Of a stretch of 64,000 nt of DNA, positions 52,695 through 63,515 are shown one piece after another. The stretch's first letter is position 1; the number at the start of each line of letters is the position of its first letter. Where the stretch lies: NCBI RefSeq assembly GCF_958295425.1, contig NC_081150.1, positions 2,532,001-2,596,000 of the forward strand, read 5' to 3'. The notes beneath the pieces are model-generated. The model had not been told where the DNA came from and made no database searches. It saw only the letters and a list, made by a program, of their open reading frames with translations. The stretch is from Solea solea. Taxonomy: Eukaryota; Chordata; Actinopteri; Pleuronectiformes; Soleidae. A program made the position numbers and the translations under genes.

Positions 52695-53403
52695 AAATAC
52701 ACTTTAGTTGTAGTGATTATGGGCTGTAAAAAATCCCTTGCACATATTCCAGTGATGTATTGTGAAGTAAAGATCCTGGGAAGAAAGAGGAGAGGAATAT
52801 TATATGTGTTTGCTTGAATGCATAGCTTAAACTCAGCGATATGTGCTTACCACCAGCCAAGCCACTACAGGAGCAATGTGCTTCTGAAGCATTTTCTTCA
52901 ATGATGCAGCAGCTTGTGTCCTACACTGATAAATAGTGATATTTAAGTGACTCTTTATTTAAAGCTGCAATTTAAAGCGCAACCTTTGGTGATTTTTGTT
53001 GTTGTTGATGATGATGATATTCTGCCTCTGTCTTGGCTTCATGAAGAAAAACGATGCAACACTATGTGTTTGCTGCATCCTTCATACAAAAGCGGGAGCT
53101 GTCAAGCAGTACTATCAGCAGTACTATCAGGCCTGACTTAAGGTGCGTTTGTGTGCATATTCCTGCAGCATAGGTGTGGGGGCAAGATGCCTTCATGCTA
53201 AACTGCTGACAACCAGGTTTTTTGAGCAGTAGTATTGACTTCTGAAAGTTTTTGTGGGCGCTTTTTTTAGTGTTTTCAGTCATACTCGAGCAATCTCGCT
53301 TTACTTGCACAATGTTGCTGTTGCCTCCATCTGTCTTGACATGTGTGAGATTATATGTATAGACTTAATCAGCCTTTAGTGGACAGACATATCTTCATTA
53401 TGT
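52695..53403. other. Gene-free stretch
   Basis: Holds a 13-bp tandem pair ('cagtactatcag' type) at about 53105-53130 and a short (GAT)n near 53006-53020. No gene. Confidence 0.5.
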
Positions 53404-53458
53404 GTACATACATATATATATATACATATATATGTCTATATATGTGTGTGTGTATATG

Positions 53459-53497
<39 letters not shown>

Positions 53498-53587
53498 ATA
53501 TATGTATATGTCTATATATGTGTATATATATATATACACACACATATATAGACATATACATATATACACACACATATATATATATAT

Positions 53588-53645
<58 letters not shown>
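53404..53645. repeat. Complex TA/TG/CA microsatellite containing a long palindrome
   Basis: A mosaic of TA, TG and CA dinucleotides. 53491-53530 and 53531-53572 form near-perfect inverted arms marked by the non-repeat words 'gtctatata' and 'tatatagac'. All long Tyr/Ile frames across it are artefacts. Confidence 0.95.
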
Positions 53646-55480
53646 ATATCCAGATTCAAACACAAGATTGTTATTTTCGTAAACCTTTCACACTGCTCCT
53701 CACTGGCTTGAAATGTATAATATCTTTATTTTAAAATGAGATAATAACGCTTATATCTAATAAACAATAAAAAAAAAAGCAACTGTGGCTAAATCATTAA
53801 ATCGTTGTTACAAAATCAAGCCTCCATTAATCTCCATCTCTGAAGTAACTGAGCAGAACGCAGGTGAAATTCACGTCAGATGTGTGGAATACAGTTGCCT
53901 CTAAATCATGAGCACCAAATCCTTGGATAGAAAAAGAGATTTATGTGGAAATAAAAGCCTTTTGATGTGTTGGAAATTAATTAACGCTCCAATTTCTAAC
54001 AGGATGTAATTGATCTGTTGGTTCACTGAGGTTTAACTTTCAAATGAGGGTTATGTTGTTTTTTAAAATAGTAAAAGGATTTTCCTCGGGTTAACATCAC
54101 TCACTAATGGAGAAGAAAGTGTGTCTTTAAGAGCTGATGGTGAAAGATAAATCAATAGTGGATTTAACACACATTCAGGATAAGGGAATGAATGCAGTGT
54201 TTTGAGATTACCTCCAAATTATCCGGCATGTCAAAGGTAAAATGGATCTTCTGGAAATATTTGTTTTTCATTATCATTATTACATCACTGTCAGTGTAGC
54301 GAGAATTCTGCAAATGCCTACAATAACATTTCATGCTGTATTCACTTAGTAAATTAAAATAATCAAATCTTACATGTTACTAATTCTAGTCTTTGATCAT
54401 GTGAACACCAAATACTTCATGTTTTTTAGTCATTCAATTCATCATCATGGTAGAGTGGAAAAGCACAATTTGACCCACTTTCCACTTATCTCAAATCACA
54501 GAGCTAATTTTTGTCCCCTTCCTTTTAATATTTATTATAGAAACTAAAAATGAAGGCACTTCTGCAGAAGTAGAGCAGAATGTGACCTTTCTGGAGGCCA
54601 AACTTCATCCCTAACCACACACAAACAAACACACACAGTACCTTTCGGAACACATTTAAAATAAAGATCTGTTCCGGGCACTTTGAAATATAACCCGCTG
54701 CTAATCATACCATCAGCCTTGATTATAATTCATCATCCATGCAGCAGCCGTGATTAATTGCTGAAGAGGAGACTACTCCCCGTGTTGTGATAACACTGCT
54801 GAGATATTCACATGCCTCGCCTCTGCCGCTATCTTCTTTGGTTGGAGGCCATGTGACACACACAGACTGTCTGAACAAGGACACAGCCGATACAGAAAAG
54901 CCTTGAGAGCATCATTTAAAATGCAGCAGATGGTGCATAGAGATGCAACAGCAGCTGAGCTGAAGGTTCAGGGGTATGTAGATGTAGTACAACCTTGCTG
55001 CTCACTTTCTTCTAACCTAAATTTGGAATTTATATTTCCTCATGCGCTGCAATTCTTGTCACAGATTTCTCCTACATGTGCTGCCTTAGTAACACATTGT
55101 GGGCTATAAATTGCTCCTTGCTTCTCTCTTCCATCTTTTAACTTCTGCCACAGGAGGCAGGATTGGTAGAAAAGTAGTTGTTTATTGATTTCACTCCCCG
55201 GGACATTAAAGCTCTCTGAGCATGGGCAGACACCCTTTGATTTGACTGTTCTTGGTTTGGCTTTAACGGCAGTTTGCTTATGTATTTATGTGCTTATGTA
55301 TTGCATTACTGCCTCCTTCTTCTCTGCCCTTTGTCTCTGCTGCTCCTTCTCCTCCTCCTACCAGACACAGACCCTTTATACAAGACAGATTTCTGAAATA
55401 TTCTACTTATATTGACATGTTTGATTGCATACTTTGTCCCACTCTTATTTACAAATTATTAATATATATTAATATATGGT
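53646..55480. other. Gene-free stretch, possible conserved non-coding block
   Basis: 54660-54790 is a unique, low-CpG block rich in TAAT/ATTA words ('gctaatcataccatc', 'gattataattcatcatcc', 'cgtgattaattgctg'), the look of vertebrate conserved non-coding elements. The rest is unremarkable. Confidence 0.4.
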
Positions 55481-55568
55481 TTGCATTTTTTTGGACAGTG
55501 GGAGGAAGCCGGAGAACCCAGAGAAAACCCACGCACACACGGAGAGAACATGCAGACTCCATGCAGAA
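55481..55568 (-). mobile_element. SINE body fragment, minus orientation
   Basis: 'Tttttggacagtgggaggaa', 'gccggagaacccagagaaaa' and 'acatgcagactccatgcag' match the middle of the copies at 58749-59091 and 61933-62238. Tail and head are absent. Confidence 0.75.
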
Positions 55569-56539
55569 AACCAAAAAAATCACTTAATGAAAATATTCCA
55601 ACATAGGCTCTGGCCAATCAAATGATCGTTTATCACTACTCCATCTAAAAGGAGCTCTCAGACAATGTCTTTTTGACAAAGTACACCCAACAATAAGCAA
55701 CATTAGCAAATCTTGATATGTAGATTGACCATGACAGACCCTGCTCTGCTACACCAAGTATCAGGTGTACCCACTGTGTGAGTGCATCGTTAACTCTCCC
55801 TGGTCTACAGAAAACAGTCTGCAAAGTGTTGCATTGGTCAATGACACTCAAACTGCTGTATAGTGAGAGCTATTGAGCTAACTGAAGCACTTCAGGTCAG
55901 CTGTCAGAATAACAGTTGTGATGAGTAATGAAGGATGACACAACTTCAACATACAGTATCAGTGCTGAAAGGGTGAGTAAGGTCAACAGAGGATCATCTT
56001 TACCATAAGGGATCACAATGACATCCCCTGTTGGTGAGTGGTCATTGATGTTCTGTGTATGACCAGTGCACACACACACACACACATATGCATGCAGGCT
56101 TGGAAATAAATTGACTTTGCATTTCAGCTGAAACTACAAAGTAAATCTTTTCAAGCTGTAGCTCAAGTTCCAGCCAATACAATCTTGTTTTTGTGTTCAC
56201 GCTCACAGTGGCCGGACGGACCTCTCGGGCAAGGCCATTCTACTTGTTGCTGGTATTTTTTTGACATAGAGTTCACCCATCATGCGGATTGCCTTTGCCA
56301 GAGCCACAATTGCAACTCTGAGATTGAAGTCGGCCTTGTCAGACACCATTTTGTCAAACCATTTTCAAAACATGAAACACATGCTCTGGTTGGTTTATCC
56401 ATTCAGGCTGTAGAAGCAAGGGCTTAAATACTAAGAAAAGGGTAGTCCATGGATGAGCAGAAGAGAATTGGGCTTGTAAATAGTTCAAATTCCTTTTAGT
56501 TTAAGAGCTGGGTAGGGGCCACATCCAGTATTCTCCTAG
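55569..56539. other. Gene-free stretch, possibly retroelement-derived
   Basis: Between a SINE and a LINE fragment. Short minus frames (60-70 codons at 55645-55851 and 55897-56085) have protein-like text but no motif I can name. A (CA)n tract lies at 56069-56086. Confidence 0.35.
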
Positions 56540-56680
56540 TACCAGTCCCAACGCCCAGATAAATGTCAGGATTGCGTCAAGGAACAGAATCTGGTGTAAA
56601 AATCTGTGCCAAATCAAATATGCAGATCACCCCATGTGGTGACCCCTATAGAGGGAGAAGCCAAAAGAAAAAAACTAAAA
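56540..56680 (+). mobile_element. LINE 3'-end fragment, plus orientation
   Basis: 'Tcaggattgcgtcaaggaac', 'ctggtgtaaaaatctgtgcc', 'aaatcaaatatgcagatcac' and 'ggtgacccctatagagggag' then 'aagccaaaag' is a complete 3' untranslated end of the LINE type. The same 'catatttgatttgg' word in complement occurs at 63488-63500. An A-rich tail follows. Confidence 0.75.
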
Positions 56681-58738
56681 CAAACAAAACAACCCGGCAT
56701 TTTTTTTATTTTAAAGCAAGTATACACTTAAACATACCGAGTATCACAAACAAGACCTTTGAAGCATCTGAAACCCCAGGAAATACACTAATAGCTATAC
56801 TGTATATTTAAAAAAAACATGAATTAAAATCTATTCAAAATACCTGCTACAGGTCAGTCATCTTTAATGATGATGATGGTGTGTGAGTGCCTGTTTGCAA
56901 CTGCGTGTGTGAGGTTGTTAATATTTACACTCTGAACCCATGTGGAGCTGGTTTAAAGTTAATCTAAAGGTCTTCCTCCAACACTGGAGGTACACAGTGG
57001 GAGCAAAGTGGAGCTCAAGCTGAGGCGCATGCGGTGCAGTCTCCCAGAAACACACACATGTACACACACTTCATAATCCCAGTGGAAGTGAGGTGCGAGC
57101 AGCTAAATGGGCGTCATGTGGAGTTATTGGAACAGTAACCTTTTCCCTCTGTTATTTATTCGCCTCGGATCTCTCATCATCTCATATAATGTGCTTTTTG
57201 AAAAGATTCTGTAAACTGTGCTGTAGAGCACCAGATTTGGCTTTTCGGGATAAATAGTCTGTGATCCTTTTTTAAAAAGAAGACTATGAAGCAATGTGTA
57301 ACTGAACTGCAAATTATCTTTAAAGCCGTGCTGTAACTTTTAAATATAAACAAACCTCCACTGCGTTTAAACCATGGTCAAATGAGTTCACATGATGCTG
57401 ATTAGGCCAATCTGGTCCCTATAACTCTCTATCGCTCCATCTCTCTGTGACTCTCTCTCAGTAGAACAGTGTTTTGTTTTTTTCTGTCACCAGTGACCTT
57501 AATTCCCACACTGCACAGTGGTGCATTTTATGTCATGACTGAGCAGGCGAGGTGGAGGAAGCACAAAGTCCAAGTGAAGCCACATTGTGTCTGAAAACAC
57601 CAACACCAGAACTGATATCACAATATTTTTCGTTCAAATGGCGATAGGCGATATTATAACGATATTTTGAACAAGACGGGTTAGCTCACCAGTTTGCGGC
57701 TCAGCTGAGAGCTGAAACGACTGATAGCTGAAACCTGGCGTCCGGAGTGCACAACAGAAACCCGGAGACCAGAGCCTCGGTGTCGGACATGGTAAAAAAC
57801 GAGCTGCGTATTTTAAGTCCACTTGGAGCCGAAATCTGCGGCTAACAGCTGAGCGGCTAAAAACTAGCGACAACCAACAGGCATTACGTCACCAGCTCAA
57901 ATTTTATTTTGTATTAACGAGTAACGAAAATGGTTTAGAAAAATGTATGGGAGTAAAAGTACACATTTTATTTAGGAAATTAACAGTGCCATTATTCTTT
58001 TTCTTAGCCACCAACTGCTCACTCTCCACCTGAACCCACCGTGTCTGCCACATTTTCGTTCAAATATCTGTTGTGATGCATTATTTATTTGGTATCTGAT
58101 ACAGGAATAATATACATGCACATTTGCATATAGAGAGAAGAACTGATCACAAGAGACACATGTCGAGACACATTCTAATGCGGGTGAACCAATATACTGA
58201 CATACTGTGTTATCCGCAGTATGGGATCAAACTTATCCAACTTGTGATTTGTTGTAAAACTCAGATTTCAGGTGATGTCAGATGTTGTTCCTTTAGCATC
58301 TTTAAGGCCAGTTTCACGCGATGCATGACGGCAGCAGCCTGATCTGCTGGGTCTCGCTCACACACAGACTGTCACGGAGCTGCTGTGAAACCTCTGCTTT
58401 GTTTTACTTACAATACACTTTTAAATAGGTCAGGACTCTGCAGTATGAAGCCACATATCCATGGATGCTGCATGCATTTCACAATAAAACACTATGTGTT
58501 CTTGAAACACTTGAGTGCTTTTACTTTGAAAAAGGAAGGGGGCAAGTTGTGTTTGTGACATGTGAGATGGGATATAGACACTGGAACTGTGTCGAAAGAT
58601 TGTATATTTTTGCTGTGAGAGGTATTTTCCCAGAAAGAGCCATGTCTCAATAGCCAAAATGAAAAGAGAGTGAGTGAAGCTGTTTGCTGAATGGAAGAGA
58701 AGACCAAGTGTTGCCAAGTGTATTGGCCTTGATATTTT
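56681..58738. other. Gene-free stretch with a CpG-dense patch
   Basis: 57630-57905 is far richer in CpG than the rest of the window ('tggcgtccggagtgcac', 'cggctaacagctgagcggct'). It is followed by 'aacgagtaacgaaaatggtt', a phrase resembling a fish DNA-transposon interior. It may be a young transposon fragment or a small CpG island. No gene is recognised. Confidence 0.4.
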
Positions 58739-58748
58739 AAGATTGTAT

Positions 58749-59091
58749 ATCCATCTATCCTTTTTCTACCGCTTTATCCTCCACAGGAGGGTTGTGGGGG
58801 TACTGTGCCAATCTCAGCTGACATAGGGCGATAGGAGGGGTCACACCCTGGTCAGTTTGCCAGTCCATCACAGGGACACAAAGAGACAAACAACCATTGA
58901 CTCTCACACCTGTGTGAGTGTGTCCAATTTACCTAATTCCCTTGTTGCATGTTTTTGGACTGTGGAAGGAAACCGGAGAACCCGGGGAGAACATGCAAAC
59001 TCAATGCAGAAAGGCCCTTGTTCGGACCGGGTCTTGAACCCTGGTCTTCTTGCTGTAAAGAGTGCTAACCACTACACCGACTGTGTGGCCC
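58749..59091 (-). mobile_element. Complete tRNA-derived SINE with 10-bp target duplication
   Basis: Flanked by 'aagattgtat' at 58739-58748 and 59092-59101. On the minus strand it begins with a tRNA-like head: A-box-like 'tagtggttagcac', B-box-like 'ggttcaagacc'. The body passes through 'tgcatgttctccccgggttc' and 'agtccaaaaacatgcaac' and ends in the tail 'gaggataaagcggtagaaaa'. A promoter-bearing tRNA head, a LINE-like 3' end and an exact target duplication identify a retroposed SINE, mobilised in trans by a LINE. This is the best-defined retroposon of the window. Confidence 0.92.
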
Positions 59092-59101
59092 AAGATTGTA
59101 T

Positions 59102-61016
59102 CTGCATATATTAAAAAAAACAATGCCAAGGTGTGTTGAACAAACCATGTTTGTCAGAGTTTCAAATGTCAAATGTGTGATTACAGTTTCATTACACACA
59201 AGGTACAAATTGAATTCCAACGAAGCAGCACCTCAGCAATGACTGCCCTTTAGCTGTAAGACGTCACATTAAGTAACTCATCAGCCCCAAAGTGTGTTTG
59301 CTTCGATTTATGCTGTAATGTTCCGCATCTTGCTTTCTAACCTCACTTTCATACAATATGATGCGACAATCCCGTTATAAAAGGGATATGTTGCTCTACA
59401 GAAAAAAACAAACCAAACACTCTTTTTGGGCTAATGAGTGACTTTAAAGTAAAAGTGAGATTACTGTGTATTTTCATCTGCGGATGCTTTTAGTTCTTTT
59501 TGCCTGATTGTGCTATTTGTGGCTCAGATCACTATTGTCTCTGATTACTCGCCTTCCAGATTAAATGGCATGAACTTTGAATATGTAATCAGATATTACA
59601 CACACACAAACACAGTCCTAGAGGGAAGGTTACTTTCCCTTTGACATCACTAATTAACATTTCCAGGGTAGTTGTGTTCCCTTTTAAAGCCTATACTATA
59701 TATAGCTGTACTTTATTACATTTTATTAATTGACTTGACCTTTTTTTTAATAATTTTCCATCTTATTAATTATATATTTTGTTCATCTTCATATTTCTGC
59801 ATTTAATTTTACCAATAACGTATGGCTTTTATTGTCCCTGTTACGTCAACTGTAGCTTCATTGCGTTTCCTCTCTGTACCGTTTCTCCTCAGCTGTGATT
59901 TCTCATGGGATTTATGTTAAGCATTTTTCCTAAAACGCAAATATTCAATCAAACTGTCCCTATGTTTTGCCTCCTCCACTTTTTAATTACTGTTTGTTTT
60001 GCCCAGCACTTTTCCAGAGCTGCACTTTTATCACCGTTATTTATCAGCCATGTTAATGAGTTCTACCGCCGCTCTTTAAGACTGTAATACATTTCATGCA
60101 CAACAGGGAGCTTACATGAACAACCTCACCCTTACGCTTTTGTCTACTAAGCAGCTTAACTGCAGGTTAAGAGTCTTCTGCTATAGAGGAAGAGCTGGGC
60201 ATTACTCATTCATGCTGCCCGCCCAGATTATTAAAAGCACTCTTGAGAAATCTCACTTACTAAATCATTATTAAAGAGTAAATTCACCAAAGTAACAATG
60301 CCAGGTTTAATTGAATGTCAGCAGTGTCAGAGTATAAGGGGGCAGGAGTAAAATATTTTGAACAGCTTTGTGGTGTGATGGTTTCCAGTAAAGCACTATG
60401 TGAAGAAGCGAGGTCACACACTGTGACTCCCCCTCCAACACAAAGACACCATTCAATACCAGATACCGCAGGAAAATTGATCTGCAGCTCACTCCCAGGG
60501 GCCATTGTCACAGGCTCTGTTGTATTAAATGACAGAGAAAATAAGAGGAGATGAGTTGGGAATGGGAGAGAAAGAAATGGACAGGGCAGGGCGGCGGTTG
60601 GCCAGATAAGATGATGGGGAGGAGAAATTGAACATGCAGTGGATAAGAATGGTGATGACTTACTGGTTCACGATTTAAAGAGATTTAGAGACATAATTAG
60701 AAAATACAGGTTTGTCTAAATCAGTTGTGCTGTTCCTTTAGACCCAATTATCTTGGTTAAGCCACATATTATCAAATGAATTACCTACCAATTGCCAACA
60801 AGCACCGACTGATGCAAAGGCCCTATTGTACTCACTTGGAATTTTTTCATCATCTTTTGTTTTCACTTTGAGCACATTTTTGAGGACCTTGCCATGCAGA
60901 AAAACACTCAACTTGGTGTGGACATCAGGACCTGTGGATGTTACGATCCTACTGACGTTTAGGGCGATCCAAATCATTTTGCATTAATTATGGTTTAAAA
61001 CACATTTACACATTTT
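59102..61016. other. Gene-free stretch
   Basis: Unique-looking DNA. 59480-59600 has CNE-like composition but no distinctive word. No gene. Confidence 0.5.
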
Positions 61017-61028
61017 GTGTTCCCACTA

Positions 61029-61119
61029 ACCAAGGTTCATGGATCTTGTGAAGGAGAACAGGAGGACAGTTGGTTTAATGGAAGACGACACAAGGGAGAG
61101 CCCTAAAGGGAGAAGCCAA
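61029..61119 (+). mobile_element. 91-bp truncated LINE insertion with 12-bp target duplication
   Basis: Flanked by exact copies of 'gtgttcccacta' at 61017-61028 and 61120-61131. The insert reads 'ggttcatggatcttgtgaag', 'ggaggacagttggtttaatg' and 'ccctaaagggagaagccaa', which are ORF2-end and 3'-end words of the LINE at 8.3 and 51.5 kb in the opposite orientation, with an internal deletion. The target sequence itself resembles the terminus of the hAT-like element that follows. Confidence 0.82.
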
Positions 61120-61313
61120 GTGTTCCCACTAGCATAGTACCAGGCTTCTGCCCAAAGAGACATTGCCCTCATCTTCATTCGATCTATATGCGGGTTACCG
61201 TGGCAACCATGGTTGTAGCCAAAAGTATGTTTGCAGGAATAGCACACAGCAGGCTGCCGCCCCATCTCTATTCTATTCCATCTTCTTTTTAGGGCCAATC
61301 AGTCCACAATTGG

Positions 61314-61787
61314 CACTTTTCCACTACCCAGTTCCAGCATGGCTCAACTCTGTACATTTTTTTATTTTTATTTTTAAAATAGTACCTCTTACCTTGAACT
61401 GTAGATCCGTTAAAAAGACTTAGAAATCCTCAAAACCTACCTTAATCGCCAACATTTAGCAAGGAAATGTCTTAAATCGTTATATTTAACAGTGGAGTCT
61501 GGTGTATTTAGGGACAGCACTGCCCAGAAACAACGATCGCGATGGGGCGAACCGCATCACAACCCCTTCCGCCATATTTCAGTTCAGTGACTGTGTCAAT
61601 TGAGTACACCGAGAACAACTGCTTTACAAATCACTAGTTGGTGTGTTTGCATTTTAAGTGACGTCATGGTGGTTTCATGCAACCGTGCTGTGATGACTCA
61701 GCCCACGTTGAGGAGGAACTATGAAGTAATGGAAAACAAACCAAACCGTGTAGCCATGCCGTGCCGGTACTGTATAGTGGAGAAGTG
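61314..61787. mobile_element. hAT-like palindromic element
   Basis: The left end 'cacttttccactacccagtt' then 'ccagcatggct' pairs with the right end, which reverse-complements to 'cacttctccactatacagta' then 'ccggcacggcatggct'. These are imperfect inverted termini about 40 bp long, of the 'ttttccactacatggtacc' type known from fish hAT elements. There is no clear 8-bp duplication and no transposase frame. Confidence 0.6.
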
Positions 61788-61932
61788 GGGAAAGGATAAA
61801 CTGCAAAGCTAGTCATTTCGACTCCTACTCCTCAACAGGAAGTATGCTCCCAGTAACAAATATTGTTTCATCTACATTCAGGCTGTGGTCTACATTTGCC
61901 ATACTCTGACATAATGTGTAGGGGGGTTAGGG

Positions 61933-62238
61933 CCCATCCATCCATCCATTAACTACCACTTTATCCACCACCGGAGGGTCGCGGGGGGTGCTCTGTCAAT
62001 CTTAGCTGACATAGGGCAATAGGCGGGTTACACCCTGGACCGTTCGCCAGTCCATCGCAGGGCAACACACATAGAGACAAACAACCATTCACACCTATGG
62101 TCAATTTAGAGTGACCAGTTTACCTAATCTCCATTTTGCATGTTTTTGGACTGTGGGAGGAAGCCAAAGAACCCGGAGAAAACCCACGCACACACGGGGA
62201 AAACATGCAAACTCCATGCAGAAAGGCCATTGTTCGAT
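61933..62238 (-). mobile_element. tRNA-derived SINE, minus orientation, head truncated
   Basis: Begins with (CATC)n and follows the same order as 58749-59091: 'accactttatccaccaccgg', 'cttagctgacatagggcaat', 'cgccagtccatcgcagggca', 'agagacaaacaaccattcac', 'ggactgtgggaggaagccaa'. The similarity stops at 'ttgttcgattcggtgc', before the A-box region, so the head is lost. It retains 'gtcaatttagagtgaccag', which is diverged in the 58.7-kb copy. Confidence 0.88.
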
Positions 62239-63384
62239 TCGGTGCTATTTGCAGCCCTACTTGTGGTTGCTGTTGGCGAACTACCTGTTCCCCCATAACT
62301 GGGCTTTTTCTTGAGCATTTTGTCTTTGTGATGTAATCCAGTCTTGGGCTCAATCCCATTCCATCCCCTGTCCCTACCACTTAGCTCTATCCCTCCATTC
62401 TGTGGCCTTTAGGCGTAGTGTGTCCTGATTTTTGTTGAAGTAGAGATGAATGAATTGTTAGGGTGAACTAACAATTCTAACTGGAGATACCACTGGAGAT
62501 ATAACTGGAGATACCTCCCAAATTAACTGAAGCCAAGGAAACCAAAGTTACTGTCATACAGCTAACATTGATTGGCATGTTGTGTAGCTATGCTGATTGC
62601 ATCAAGTTTTGATCAGTCAGTTAAAGTCTTCTGTCATACCTTAACTCATGCAGTGCAGATTGGTGCTTGCCCATGATAACAACAGCTGCCAATTGCTTTT
62701 TCACTTGGATGTTGTATCTTGAATGGAAATTGCGTCTTCATGTTCTTGAAGGGATATCCCAAATTTCAAGGCTAGATTTTTAACCACTACCACTTGTACC
62801 TCAGTTGTGAGAAGGGTCGAGATTGAACCTTGGTCAATTTGTCTGTGTTTTCCACTTGCTTTTTCCCAAGACTCTAACTCAGTACCTGCCTGCCATGTTG
62901 ACATTTCCTCTTCTTGAGAGCCTGTTATTTTGTCATTAAAAGCAATTACTCTGCTTCAACCTGCTGTGGCTGCATGTGGGTCCTTTTCTCAAAACTGCCT
63001 GATTGCAGGCCTCACCTCTGTCATTGAACTGATGATGTTATAACCTGATTTATATTCAGGCACATTTCTAAATGTGTCATGCCACAGACATAGACAGAAA
63101 AAAGCTGTTTCACTTTACTCTCATGACGCGGACCTGTAGAATGTTCTCCTGTCAGGGACACCGTCATGTTTCGTCACGCAATGTAATTGGTAGTCAGTGT
63201 CCAACTGTCGGACCAAAATATATTCTCCCTGTTGTTCTTTGCATTGTTTCTGCGGAAACACTGACCATCTCTGTTCATGTGCTACTGTTTTTCTTTCACT
63301 AAGAGTATATTTTATCAATTATATCAATAAATCAATTCATTATGAATAGCACAGATATGATACAACTAAATCCCTGTGGGGATT
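62239..63384. other. Gene-free stretch
   Basis: A 12-bp unit 'actggagatacc' is repeated three times at 62480-62515 with small changes. 62600-62940 has mixed composition with a 67-codon minus frame (62701-62904) that I do not recognise; it could be an old retroelement ORF. No gene. Confidence 0.4.
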
Positions 63385-63515
63385 TTCCACCCTTCTGCCT
63401 TTTTCTTCTTTGTGTGGCTTCTCCCTTTAAGGGTCGCCACGGCAGATGGCAGATCTGCCTCCATCTAGTTGTTTTCAGTGATCCGCATATTTGATTTGGC
63501 GATGGCAGATGCTTG
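63385..63515 (-). mobile_element. LINE 3'-end fragment, minus orientation
   Basis: 'Tttttcttctttgtgtggct', 'tctccctttaagggtcgcca' and 'cagatctgcctccatct' match the start of the relics at 8338 and 51495. 'Tgatccgcatatttgatttg' is the complement of the LINE end at 56540-56680. The two neighbouring landmarks suggest both sets belong to one family's 3' end or to a composite. Confidence 0.72.

Noticed and set aside
53355..53711. 118-codon plus and 98-codon minus Tyr/Ile-rich frames
   Set aside because: Entirely produced by TA/CA microsatellite sequence.
59024..59091. Possible tRNA gene on the minus strand
   Set aside because: The A- and B-box-like words belong to the head of the SINE at 58749-59091, which has its own target duplication. 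The cloverleaf is degenerate.
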